Origin: an uncultured Collinsella sp.
Lineage (GTDB): Bacteria; Actinomycetota; Coriobacteriia; Coriobacteriales; Coriobacteriaceae
Direction of reading: 5' to 3'
Assembly (NCBI GenBank): GCA_900758375.1
Contig: CAAERJ010000017.1
Span: forward strand, 1 to 20,600
Length of the DNA stretch: 20,600 bases
The notes below the pieces were generated by a model that was not told the origin of the DNA, did no database searches, and saw only the letters and a list, made by a program, of their open reading frames with translations. Each line of letters begins with the position of its first letter. Within the stretch, counting starts at the first letter, position 1. Below, piece by piece: positions 13,643 to 20,600 of the stretch. A program made the position numbers and the translations under genes.

Positions 13643-14947
13643 ATGCAGACGATCTACCAGAAGATGGAAACCACCGAACTCGATGCCGCCATCGAGGCGC
13701 TCAAAGCCGAGGTCGCCGAGGTCAAGGCCAAGGGCCTGGCGCTCGACATGGCCCGCGGCAAGCCGTCGCCCTCCCAGGTGGACATCTCTCGACCCATGCT
13801 CGATATCCTCAATGCCGATGCTGATCTGCACGACGGCAACGTCGACTGCTCCAACTACGGCTGCTTTGAGGGCATTCCCTCGGCACGCAAGCTGGCAGGG
13901 GAGTTCCTGGGTTGCCCCGCCGAGCAGACGCTCGTACTGGGTTCGTCGAGCCTGCTGATCGAGCACGATATCGCCGGCATGTTCTGGCGCTGCGGCTCGT
14001 GCGGCAGCGAGCCCTGGGAGGCTTACGAGGCCGCGCATGACGGCAAGAAGGTCAAGTTCCTGTGCCCGGTTCCCGGTTACGACCGTCATTTTGGCATCAC
14101 CGCCGACCTGGGTATCGAGAATGTCCCCGTCGCGATGACCGACAACGGTCCCGACATGGACGAGGTCGAGCGCCTGGTTGCCGCCGACGACTCTATCAAG
14201 GGCATCTGGTGCGTGCCCAAGTATTCCAACCCCACGGGCATCACCTTTAGCGAGGACACTGTGCGTCGCCTGGTCGAGATGCCCACGGCCGCGCCCGATT
14301 TCCGCATCTTCTGGGACAACGCCTACTGCGTGCACGACCTGTACGACGAGACCGACGAGCTCGCCAACATCTTCGATCTTGCCCGCGCGGCGGGCACCGA
14401 GGACCGCGTGGTGGCATTTGCCTCGACGTCCAAGATCACCTTCCCGGGCGCCGGCATCGGCTTCATCGGTGCGAGCCCCGCGGTCATCGCCGAGTTCTCC
14501 AAGCGCCTGAAGGCAGGCCTTATCAGCGCCGACAAGCTCAACCAGCTGCGTCACGTGCGTTTCCTTCCCACTATCGAGGCGGTCAAGGAGCACATGAAAA
14601 AGCATGCCGAGTTCTTGCGCCCGCGCTTTGAGGCCGTCGAGCGCAAGCTCACCGAGGGCCTGGGCGATACGGGTTGCGCCACTTGGACGCATCCTCGCGG
14701 CGGCTACTTTGTGAGCTTTGATGGTCCCGAGGGCTCGGCCCAGAAGGTCGCCGCGCTTTGCGCCGACCTGGGCGTCAAGCTCACGCCGGCTGGTGCCACC
14801 TGGCCTTATGGCAAGGATCCGCGCGACACCAACATCCGCATCGCGCCGAGCTATCCCACGGTCGAGGACTTGGAGGCCGCGCTCGATGTGCTGGTGCTGG
14901 CCGTCAAACTCGTCGCTGCCGAGCTTGCGCGTGCCGAGCGCGCCTAA
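13643..14947 (+). CDS. PLP-dependent aminotransferase, PF12897 type (probable aspartate aminotransferase)
   Basis: This fold-type I aminotransferase uses pyridoxal phosphate to move amino groups, probably between aspartate and 2-oxoglutarate. The PLP lysine sits in STSKITFPGAG near residue 264. The YSNPTG motif (about 195) and WDNAYCVHDL (about 223) supply the cofactor-ring Asn and Asp contacts. The C-terminal NIRIAPSYP carries the substrate-carboxylate arginine. The 434-residue length and these phrases recall the actinobacterial AspT group (Corynebacterium type) rather than the usual Ia/Ib aspartate aminotransferases. The ATG at 13643 has GAAAGG about 8 bases upstream. Other amino acid specificities (alanine, aromatic) remain possible. 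Confidence 0.85.
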   Translation: MQTIYQKMETTELDAAIEALKAEVAEVKAKGLALDMARGKPSPSQVDISRPMLDILNADADLHDGNVDCSNYGCFEGIPSARKLAGEFLGCPAEQTLVLGSSSLLIEHDIAGMFWRCGSCGSEPWEAYEAAHDGKKVKFLCPVPGYDRHFGITADLGIENVPVAMTDNGPDMDEVERLVAADDSIKGIWCVPKYSNPTGITFSEDTVRRLVEMPTAAPDFRIFWDNAYCVHDLYDETDELANIFDLARAAGTEDRVVAFASTSKITFPGAGIGFIGASPAVIAEFSKRLKAGLISADKLNQLRHVRFLPTIEAVKEHMKKHAEFLRPRFEAVERKLTEGLGDTGCATWTHPRGGYFVSFDGPEGSAQKVAALCADLGVKLTPAGATWPYGKDPRDTNIRIAPSYPTVEDLEAALDVLVLAVKLVAAELARAERA

Positions 14948-14998
14948 CGCGCGGCTTCCCGTACTATCCGCACTTTCGATACGTAAAGGAGCGTATAC

Positions 14999-15313
14999 AT
15001 GGATTTGGGTATTTCCACCAACCCCACGCCAGAGCTCTACACCATTAAGGTAACCGGCGAGATCGATATCTCTAACGCCGATAGCCTGCGCAATGCCATC
15101 GACCTGGCGCTCGAGCAGCCCACTGAGGCCGTTGAGCTCGATTTTGCCCAGGTGAGCTACATCGATTCGACGGGCATTGGCGTGCTCGTGGGCGCCGCGC
15201 ACCACGCGGTCGACCACGGTAAGCGCTTTAGCTGCACCAATGTGCAGCCCCCGGTGATGCGCGTGGTTCAGCTGTTGGGTGTCGACCAGGAGATTTCGAT
15301 CACCGCTGCATAA
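14999..15313 (+). CDS. STAS-domain anti-sigma-factor antagonist-like protein
   Basis: This 104-residue protein is a single STAS domain, the SpoIIAA/RsbV fold. In partner-switching systems such proteins bind an anti-sigma kinase when unphosphorylated and are switched off by serine phosphorylation. The phosphoserine position is S57 in SYIDSTGIGVL, and the N-terminal beta strand and IDISNADSL match the family. AAAGGA lies 8 bases upstream of the ATG. It follows the aminotransferase by 51 bases. No anti-sigma kinase, phosphatase or sigma factor is next to it, so its partner must lie elsewhere. Confidence 0.9.
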   Translation: MDLGISTNPTPELYTIKVTGEIDISNADSLRNAIDLALEQPTEAVELDFAQVSYIDSTGIGVLVGAAHHAVDHGKRFSCTNVQPPVMRVVQLLGVDQEISITAA

Positions 15314-15385
15314 TCTTTGCCCCCAAAAGGGCGTGCCGTTTGGCATATGTTTGTGATGCGCTCGGACGTTTTGGCGTCCGGGCGC

Positions 15386-15391
15386 TATACT
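15386..15391 (+). promoter_or_regulatory. Candidate -10 box of the tat-hyp run
   Basis: TATACT at 15386-15391 lies about 75 bases before the tatB start. A CGGACG/CGTCCG hairpin (15363-15380) occupies the -35 region and may instead be the 3' end of the STAS transcript. Confidence 0.4.
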
Positions 15392-15434
15392 TGACCGAAT
15401 GAATAGACGAGTTCCGGCCGAATGGCGCGGTGCG

Positions 15435-15454
15435 GGCTCGACTCACATCGAGCC
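15435..15454 (+). promoter_or_regulatory. Hairpin directly upstream of the tatB ribosome site
   Basis: A perfect 7-bp stem GGCTCGA/TCGAGCC with loop CTCACA ends where the TTGGAGG ribosome site begins. It may stabilise the mRNA or tune initiation at the GTG start. Confidence 0.45.
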
Positions 15455-15466
15455 TTGGAGGTATGT

Positions 15467-16030
15467 GTGTTTGGTATTGGAGAGGGTGAGCTCGCGATCA
15501 TCGTGGTCTTCGGCTTTTTGCTGTTTGGCCCGGATAAGCTCCCACAGATGGGCCGCACGATCGGCCGTGCTATCCGTCAGTTCCGCGAGACGCAGGAAAA
15601 GATGACGGCCGTTGTTCAGTCCGAGATCATCGATCCGGTAAGCGAGGCCGCGTCGGCTCCGGTCAAGCCCAAGAAGGCTGCCGTCGACGACGATTCCGAT
15701 GCGGACGAGGGCGCCGCCGAGACGGCTGCGTCCGCAAAGAAGGAGACCTTTGCCGAGCGCCGTGCCCGTCTTGCTGCCGAGAAGGCCGCGAGCGAGGGTG
15801 CTGCTGAGGGCGAAGGCGCTGCTGATGAGGCCGAGCCCGCCAAGGCCGAGCCTGCCGCCGCCGAGCCCGAGCTTGCTGCAGAGCCGGAGCCCGAGCCCGA
15901 GCCGGCAGAGCCCACGACGGCTGACCTCTACGCCCGTCGTCCCCGCAAGCGCAAGGCCGTCGTCGACCAGCTCGCTCGCGAGCTCGAGGCCGAGGACGAC
16001 GCCGCTGCCCCGAAGGGAGGCGATGAGTAA
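15467..16030 (+). CDS. tatB: Twin-arginine translocase subunit TatB (TatA/B family)
   Basis: This single-span membrane protein works with TatC to export folded, often cofactor-bearing proteins. From the GTG at 15467 it reads MFGIGEGELAIIVVFGFLLF, then GPDKLP. That is the TatA/B short hydrophobic helix, Gly-Pro hinge and amphipathic helix (about residues 25-45). The polar residue at position 8 is Glu, as in TatB, where TatA usually has Gln. GGAGG lies five bases upstream of the GTG; an ATG at 15422 would add 15 residues that do not fit the family. At 187 residues it carries a long tail rich in Ala, Glu and Pro (about 60-170). Only one TatA/B protein is present here, so it may do both jobs or have a TatA partner elsewhere. 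It overlaps tatC by one base. Confidence 0.9.
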   Translation: MFGIGEGELAIIVVFGFLLFGPDKLPQMGRTIGRAIRQFRETQEKMTAVVQSEIIDPVSEAASAPVKPKKAAVDDDSDADEGAAETAASAKKETFAERRARLAAEKAASEGAAEGEGAADEAEPAKAEPAAAEPELAAEPEPEPEPAEPTTADLYARRPRKRKAVVDQLARELEAEDDAAAPKGGDE

Positions 16031-16824
16031 TGCCTATCGGACCTGCGCGTATGCCGCTCTTCGATCACCTGGGAGAGCTCCGTCGCCGCCTGACCATCGT
16101 GGTCGTCTCGGTGTTTGCCGCAGCTATCGTGCTGTATTTCGCCACGCCTGTTGTGCTCGACATCCTGAAAGATCCCATCCGCTCCTTTGTGCCGGACGGT
16201 AAGTTCTACATCACCACCACGCTCGGCGGCTTTGGCTTGCGCTTCTCGCTGGCCATCAAGATGGCCGTGGTCATGTGCACGCCCATGATCATCTGGCAGA
16301 TTCTGGCATTTTTCCTGCCGGCGCTTCGCCCCAACGAGCGCAAGTGGGTCGTGCCCACGGTGCTCGCCTCGACGGTGCTGTTCTTCCTGGGCGCCATTTT
16401 CTGCTACTTCATCATTATCCCGGCAGGCTTTGAGTGGCTCATCGGCGAGACCTCGGCCGTCGCCACGGCGTGGCCCGATCTGGAGAACTATGTCAACATG
16501 GAGCTGCTCTTTATGATTGGCTTTGGTGTGGCGTTTGAGCTGCCGCTCATCATCTTCTACCTTTCCGTCTTCCATATTGTGTCCTATGCGGCCTTCCGCA
16601 GTGCCTGGCGTTTCGTGTACGTTGGCCTGCTTGTGGGCTCGGCTGTGATTACGCCCGACGGCTCGCCCGTTACGCTGGGCCTCATGTATGGCGCCCTGCT
16701 CTCGCTCTACGAGATTTCGCTTGCCATCGCCCGTGTGGTCATTACCGCGCGCGAGGGCAAGGAGGGCTTGTTTGTGAGCCGTCTGGACCTGTTTTCGGAC
16801 GACGAAGAGGACGACGAGGAGTAA
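16030..16824 (+). CDS. tatC: Sec-independent protein translocase TatC
   Basis: This multi-span membrane core of the Tat translocase recognises the twin-arginine signal. The N-terminal cytoplasmic FDHLGELRRRL motif is the conserved signal-binding segment, and about six membrane helices follow, with PDGSPVTLGLMYGALLSLYEIS at the end. The 264-residue length is normal, with an acidic tail. The ATG at 16030 overlaps the tatB stop as TAATG, and GGAGG lies about nine bases upstream; a second ATG seven codons later is possible. The overlap indicates translational coupling. hypA begins six bases after its stop. Confidence 0.96.
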   Translation: MPIGPARMPLFDHLGELRRRLTIVVVSVFAAAIVLYFATPVVLDILKDPIRSFVPDGKFYITTTLGGFGLRFSLAIKMAVVMCTPMIIWQILAFFLPALRPNERKWVVPTVLASTVLFFLGAIFCYFIIIPAGFEWLIGETSAVATAWPDLENYVNMELLFMIGFGVAFELPLIIFYLSVFHIVSYAAFRSAWRFVYVGLLVGSAVITPDGSPVTLGLMYGALLSLYEISLAIARVVITAREGKEGLFVSRLDLFSDDEEDDEE

Positions 16825-16830
16825 ATCGGT

Positions 16831-17187
16831 ATGCACGAGGTTGGCATTGTCAACGGCATACTCGATACAGTGATTCGCGCGGCGCGTGGGGCGGGGGCCT
16901 CGCGCGCCGTTTTGGTAACGCTGCGTATCGGGGATATGACCGAGGTCGTGCGCGAGGCGCTCGACTTTGCGTGGGAGACATTTCGCGACGAGGACCCGCT
17001 CACGCGCGGCTGCGAGCTTGCCGTGGAGGAGGCCCATCCACAAAGCGAGTGTCTGGACTGCGGTGAGGTCTTTGAGCACGACCGCTTCCATTGCCGCTGC
17101 CCCCAATGTGGCGGCGCCAACGTGCGTCTGCTGCACGGCCGCGAGCTCGACATCGCCAGTATCGAAATCGAAACCCCCGATGATTAA
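16831..17187 (+). CDS. hypA: Hydrogenase nickel incorporation protein HypA
   Basis: This zinc- and nickel-binding metallochaperone passes nickel to [NiFe] hydrogenase, together with HypB. The start MHEVG supplies the nickel ligand H2 in the family's Met-His-Glu N-terminus. The zinc site is C74-x2-C77 plus C90-x2-C93 (CLDC, CPQC). The length of 118 residues is normal. It starts six bases after tatC, using the GAGGAG near its end as ribosome site, so it is very likely in the tat transcript. No hydrogenase structural gene is in the window. Confidence 0.94.
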   Translation: MHEVGIVNGILDTVIRAARGAGASRAVLVTLRIGDMTEVVREALDFAWETFRDEDPLTRGCELAVEEAHPQSECLDCGEVFEHDRFHCRCPQCGGANVRLLHGRELDIASIEIETPDD

Positions 17188-17242
17188 CCCATCAGCCATC
17201 TGGTGACGGGGTATAAAGGGGCCAAAGTAAGGAGTGCCGAGT

Positions 17243-17926
17243 ATGGCCGAGAAAACGATTGATATCGCATCGCCGATTCTGTCGCGCAATGAGCGCCTGG
17301 CAGATCAGCTACGTCAGCGATTTAATGAGACAAACACCTATGTGATCAATGTGCTGTCGAGCCCCGGCTCGGGTAAGACAACCACGATTCTGGGCACCAA
17401 CGAGCGCCTGCGTGACAAGGCCGGCTTGCGCTGCGCCGTTATCGAGGGCGATATCGCCTCGGATGTCGACGCCATCACCATGAAGGAAGCCGGCATGCCC
17501 GCCATCCAGATCAACACGGGCGGCCTGTGCCACCTCGAGGGCAACATGATCATGGAGGCTGTCGACGCGTTCGACCAAGCGGTGGGCCTTCAAAACATCG
17601 ACGTCATCTTTATCGAAAACGTGGGTAACCTGGTCTGCCCAGTCGACTTTGACCTGGGCGAGAACCTGTCCATCATGATCCTCTCGGTGCCCGAGGGCGA
17701 CGACAAGCCTATCAAGTACCCGGGCATCTTCCAGCACGCCGGCGCACAGCTGCTCAACAAGGTCGACGTGGCCCCGGCTTTCGATTTTGACATGGATAGG
17801 TATACTAAGACACTCGATGACCTCAATCCGCAGGCGCCGCGGTTTGCCGTGAGCGCGCGCAAGGGCGAGGGCATGGATGCCTGGTGCGATTGGCTCATCG
17901 GGCAGATTGAGCAAGCAAGGGCGTAA
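17243..17926 (+). CDS. hypB: Hydrogenase nickel incorporation GTPase HypB
   Basis: This is a SIMIBI-class GTPase that drives nickel transfer to hydrogenase with HypA. Features from the ATG at 17243 are the P-loop PGSGKTT at 41-47, the metal site C96-H97 in GGLCHLEG, FIENVGNLVCPVDFDLGE at 123-140 with C132, and the guanine-specificity NKVD at 172-175. Length is 227 residues. It lacks the N-terminal CxxCGC motif and the histidine-rich stretch found in many HypB proteins. AAGGAG lies 8 bases upstream; an in-frame GTG three codons earlier falls inside that site. A TATAAA at 17213-17218 could be an extra promoter in the 55-base gap after hypA. Confidence 0.95.
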   Translation: MAEKTIDIASPILSRNERLADQLRQRFNETNTYVINVLSSPGSGKTTTILGTNERLRDKAGLRCAVIEGDIASDVDAITMKEAGMPAIQINTGGLCHLEGNMIMEAVDAFDQAVGLQNIDVIFIENVGNLVCPVDFDLGENLSIMILSVPEGDDKPIKYPGIFQHAGAQLLNKVDVAPAFDFDMDRYTKTLDDLNPQAPRFAVSARKGEGMDAWCDWLIGQIEQARA

Positions 17927-17980
17927 GTCGGCCGCCATACGGGCGGGCGTAGCCGCAGAGATACGAGATAGGAGCCTCTT

Positions 17981-20572
17981 TTGAAGCTCATCATCGCCGA
18001 GAAAAACGACGCCGCGCGTCAGATCGCCGAGCGGCTGTCCACGGGTAAGCCCAAAAAGGACAAGGTGTACAACACCGCCATCTACCGTTTTGAGTGGAAG
18101 GGCGAGGAGTGCGTGACGATCGGCCTTGCCGGTCACATCCTTGCGCCCGATTTTTGCGACAGCGTGCTGTTCGATAAAAAGCTGGGCTGGTATTCGGTCA
18201 CCGAGGACGGCGAGATGCTGCCGGCCGACATACCCGATGGCCTGGCGCGTCCGCCCTACGACACCAAGCGCAAGCCGTTCCTTGCCGACGGCATCTCAAT
18301 CAAGGGCTGGAAGCTCGAGAGCCTGCCCTATCTCACCTGGGCGCCCGTCATTAAGTTGCCGGCCGAGAAAGAGCTCATTCGCTCGCTCAAGAACCTTGCC
18401 AAGAAGTCCGACAGCGTCATCATCGCTACGGACTTCGATCGCGAGGGCGAGCTGATCGGTTCGGACGCCCTCAACAAGGTGCGCGAGGTTGCGCCCGACC
18501 TGCCGGTCGCCCGCGCCCAGTATTCTTCGTTTACCAAGGCCGAGATCACGCAGGCCTTCGATAATCTCGTCTCGCTCGACCAGAACCTGGCCGACGCCGG
18601 CGAGAGCCGTCAGCACATCGATCTCATTTGGGGCGCGGTGCTCACGCGCTACCTGACGCTTGCCAAGTTTGGCGGCTTTGGTAATGTGCGTTCCGCCGGC
18701 CGCGTGCAGACGCCGACGCTCGCCCTGGTGGTCGAGCGCGAGCGCGAGCGCATGGCGTTTGTGCCCGAGGATTATTGGCAGATTCGCGGCATGGGTGCCG
18801 CTCAGGGTGCTGCCGAGGATGACCGCTTTAAGATCGCTCACAAGACGGCACGCTTTACCGACAAGGACGCTGCCGAGACGGCGTACGGCCATGTCAACGG
18901 CGTTGCGACGGCAACCGTCGCCGCGGTGACCAAGCGCTCGCGCAAGCAGCAGCCGCCCACGCCGTTTGCGACCACCTCGCTGCAGGCTGCCGCCGCGGCC
19001 GAGGGCATCTCGCCTGCGCGCACCATGCGCATCGCCGAGTCCCTCTACATGGCGGGTCTTATCAGCTACCCGCGTGTCGACAACACCGTGTACCCCGCGA
19101 CGCTCGATCTGGGCGCCGTGGTGAGCGACCTTGCAAAGATCAACCCGGCGCTGGCGCCTGTGTGCAAAAAGGTGCTCGCCGGTCCCATGAAGCCCACGCG
19201 CGGCAAAGTCGAAACCACCGACCACCCGCCTATTTACCCCACGGGCGAGGGCGATCCGTCCACGCTCGACGGCGGCCAGCGCAAGCTCTACGACCTCATC
19301 GCCCGCCGCTTCCTGGCGACGCTTATGGGTCCTGCGACCATCGAGAACACCAAGCTCGAGCTCGATGTGAATGGCGAGCCGTTCGTGGCTTCGGGCGACG
19401 TGCTCGTGACCCCGGGTTTCCGCGAGGCATACCCGTATGGACTCAAGCGCGACGAGCAGATGCCGCCGCTGGAGCAGGGCGACACGGTCGACGTGTTCGA
19501 CATTAAGCTCGAGGCCAAGCAGACCGAGCCGCCCGCGCGCTACAGCCAGGGCAAGCTCGTGCAGGAGATGGAAAAGCGTGGCCTGGGCACCAAGTCCACG
19601 CGCGCGAGCATCATCGAGCGCCTGTACGCCGTGCGTTACCTCAAAAACGATCCCGTGGAGCCGAGTCAGCTGGGTATCGCCATTATCGATGCGCTGTCGC
19701 AGTTTGCCCCGCGCATCACGAGCCCCGATATGACCAGTGAGCTCGACGGCGACATGACCCGCGTGGAGCGCGGCGAGGACACCGAAGAGCATGTCGTGAC
19801 GCACTCGCGTGCGCTGCTGGCCGGCGTGCTCGACGAGCTGCTCAAGCATACGCAGGAGCTGGGTGACGCCATCAGCGACGCCGTCACGGCCGATGCGCGC
19901 GTGGGCGCCTGTCCCAAGTGCGGCAAGGACCTGGTTATGAAGACGAGCGCCAAGACCCGCGGCAGCTTTATCGGCTGCATGGGATGGCCCGACTGCGATG
20001 TGACCTATCCGGTGCCGAGTGGCGTCAAGGTGAGTCCGCTCGAGGGCGAGGCGGCCGTGTGCCCCGAGTGCGGTGCGCCGCGCATTAAGTGTCAGCCGTT
20101 CCGCCAAAAGGCTTTCGAGATTTGCGTGAACCCCACATGCCCCACCAACTACGAGCCCGACCTTAAGGTGGGCGAGTGCAAGGTGTGTGCCGAGGCCGGA
20201 CGCCATGGCGATCTGATTGCACACAAGAGCGAGAAGAGCGGCAAGCGCTTTATCCGCTGCACCAACTATGACGATTGCGGCGTGAGCTATCCGCTGCCGG
20301 CGCGCGGCAAACTCGAAGCGACGGGCGAGACCTGTCCCGAGTGCGGCGCCCCCATCGTGGTGGTCAACACGGCGCGCGGTCCGTGGCGTATCTGTGTCAA
20401 CATGGACTGCCCGACCAAGGAGAAGAAGCCCGCCCGCGGCCGCAAGACTGCGACCAAGGCGAGCGCGGCAAAGAAGACCACGGCAGCAAAGAAGACTGCT
20501 GCCAAGAAGACGACCGCCAAAAAGACGACTGTCAAGAAGACGACTACCAAAAAGACCGCTGCCGACAAGTAA
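17981..20572 (+). CDS. topA: Type IA DNA topoisomerase, archaeal-TopA-like, with zinc ribbons and lysine-rich tail
   Basis: The enzyme relaxes negative supercoils by single-strand passage. The Toprim domain begins at once (LIIAEKNDAARQIAERL, E7 as the catalytic Glu) and contains DFDRE at 151-155. The active tyrosine is Y363 in GLISYPRVDNTVYP. The segment HIDLIWGAVLTRYLTLA and NVRSAGRVQTPTLAL resembles the archaeal TopA group more than E. coli TopA. The C-terminus has four cysteine units starting near residues 645, 688, 730 and 785, then a basic tail (about 813-863) of KKT/AAKK repeats like histone H1. The TTG start has GGAG about six bases upstream. The length is 863 residues. It follows hypB by 54 bases. 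A conventional bacterial TopA may exist elsewhere. Confidence 0.93.
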   Translation: MKLIIAEKNDAARQIAERLSTGKPKKDKVYNTAIYRFEWKGEECVTIGLAGHILAPDFCDSVLFDKKLGWYSVTEDGEMLPADIPDGLARPPYDTKRKPFLADGISIKGWKLESLPYLTWAPVIKLPAEKELIRSLKNLAKKSDSVIIATDFDREGELIGSDALNKVREVAPDLPVARAQYSSFTKAEITQAFDNLVSLDQNLADAGESRQHIDLIWGAVLTRYLTLAKFGGFGNVRSAGRVQTPTLALVVERERERMAFVPEDYWQIRGMGAAQGAAEDDRFKIAHKTARFTDKDAAETAYGHVNGVATATVAAVTKRSRKQQPPTPFATTSLQAAAAAEGISPARTMRIAESLYMAGLISYPRVDNTVYPATLDLGAVVSDLAKINPALAPVCKKVLAGPMKPTRGKVETTDHPPIYPTGEGDPSTLDGGQRKLYDLIARRFLATLMGPATIENTKLELDVNGEPFVASGDVLVTPGFREAYPYGLKRDEQMPPLEQGDTVDVFDIKLEAKQTEPPARYSQGKLVQEMEKRGLGTKSTRASIIERLYAVRYLKNDPVEPSQLGIAIIDALSQFAPRITSPDMTSELDGDMTRVERGEDTEEHVVTHSRALLAGVLDELLKHTQELGDAISDAVTADARVGACPKCGKDLVMKTSAKTRGSFIGCMGWPDCDVTYPVPSGVKVSPLEGEAAVCPECGAPRIKCQPFRQKAFEICVNPTCPTNYEPDLKVGECKVCAEAGRHGDLIAHKSEKSGKRFIRCTNYDDCGVSYPLPARGKLEATGETCPECGAPIVVVNTARGPWRICVNMDCPTKEKKPARGRKTATKASAAKKTTAAKKTAAKKTTAKKTTVKKTTTKKTAADK

Positions 20573-20596
20573 CCGAGCACATATCCGAGCACATAT
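20573..20596. repeat. Two perfect 12-bp tandem copies after topA
   Basis: CCGAGCACATAT occurs twice without a gap directly after the topoisomerase stop codon. The window ends four bases later, so further copies may follow. Confidence 0.85.
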
Positions 20597-20600
20597 AGAC

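Noticed and set aside
13601..15346. Minus-strand open frame opposite the aminotransferase and STAS genes
   Set aside because: It runs through two confidently identified plus-strand genes and their spacer, has no recognisable domain, and fits the GC-skewed shadow pattern.
18296..20224. Minus-strand open frame inside the topoisomerase gene
   Set aside because: It is fully contained in a gene with intact catalytic motifs and shows no domain of its own.
1..20600. CRISPR array, tRNA, rRNA, phage or defence genes
   Set aside because: No regularly spaced repeats, no cloverleaf I could recognise, and all sizable genes belong to housekeeping or metabolic families.

Overview
The window is a high-GC, densely coded bacterial segment with about 18 protein genes, no rRNA or tRNA that I can see, and no CRISPR array or transposase. 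The protein set and style (PcrA, DHH pyrophosphatase, actinobacterial-type NhaA, a PF12897-type aminotransferase, a cellobiose-type PTS, and HypA/HypB without an adjacent hydrogenase) suggest a Coriobacteriia actinobacterium, most likely Collinsella or a close relative. That assignment is pattern recognition, not a database result.

Layout. (1) 114-3014: pcrA helicase, followed by a 130-bp palindrome and a terminator. (2) 3296-5021, minus strand: manA and a GntR/HutC regulator. (3) 5022-5325: an AT-rich divergent control region with three copies of an 8-bp box, then a long hairpin in the leader of the next operon. (4) 5326-8995: GH1 6-phospho-beta-glucosidase and PTS EIIC, EIIB and EIIA of the lactose/cellobiose family, closed by a strong terminator at 9054-9091. 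(5) 9237-10190: ROK sugar kinase. (6) 10357-11280: manganese-dependent pyrophosphatase ppaC. (7) 11281-11547: a gene-free leader with two terminators, then nhaA at 11548-12906. (8) 12907-13238: a gene-free stretch of palindromes, then an 84-residue unknown protein on the minus strand. (9) 13643-17926: aminotransferase, STAS protein, TatB-like protein, TatC, HypA and HypB, all on the plus strand and closely spaced. (10) 17981-20572: a type IA topoisomerase resembling the archaeal TopA group, with four zinc-ribbon units and a histone-H1-like lysine tail.

How the genes work together. Regions 2-5 form a coherent beta-glucoside module. The PTS imports and phosphorylates the disaccharide, and the GH1 enzyme splits it into glucose-6-phosphate plus a free sugar. 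The ROK kinase can phosphorylate that free sugar. ManA links mannose-6-phosphate to fructose-6-phosphate, which hints that mannose-containing substrates may also be used. The GntR protein is the likely switch. The tatBC-hypAB run joins the folded-protein exporter to nickel insertion, which fits maturation of an exported [NiFe] hydrogenase encoded elsewhere.

The most unusual non-coding content is a set of short intergenic palindromes that share sequence words across the window, and an nhaA leader that looks like a terminator-controlled regulatory RNA. I saw no clear new defence or mobile system.
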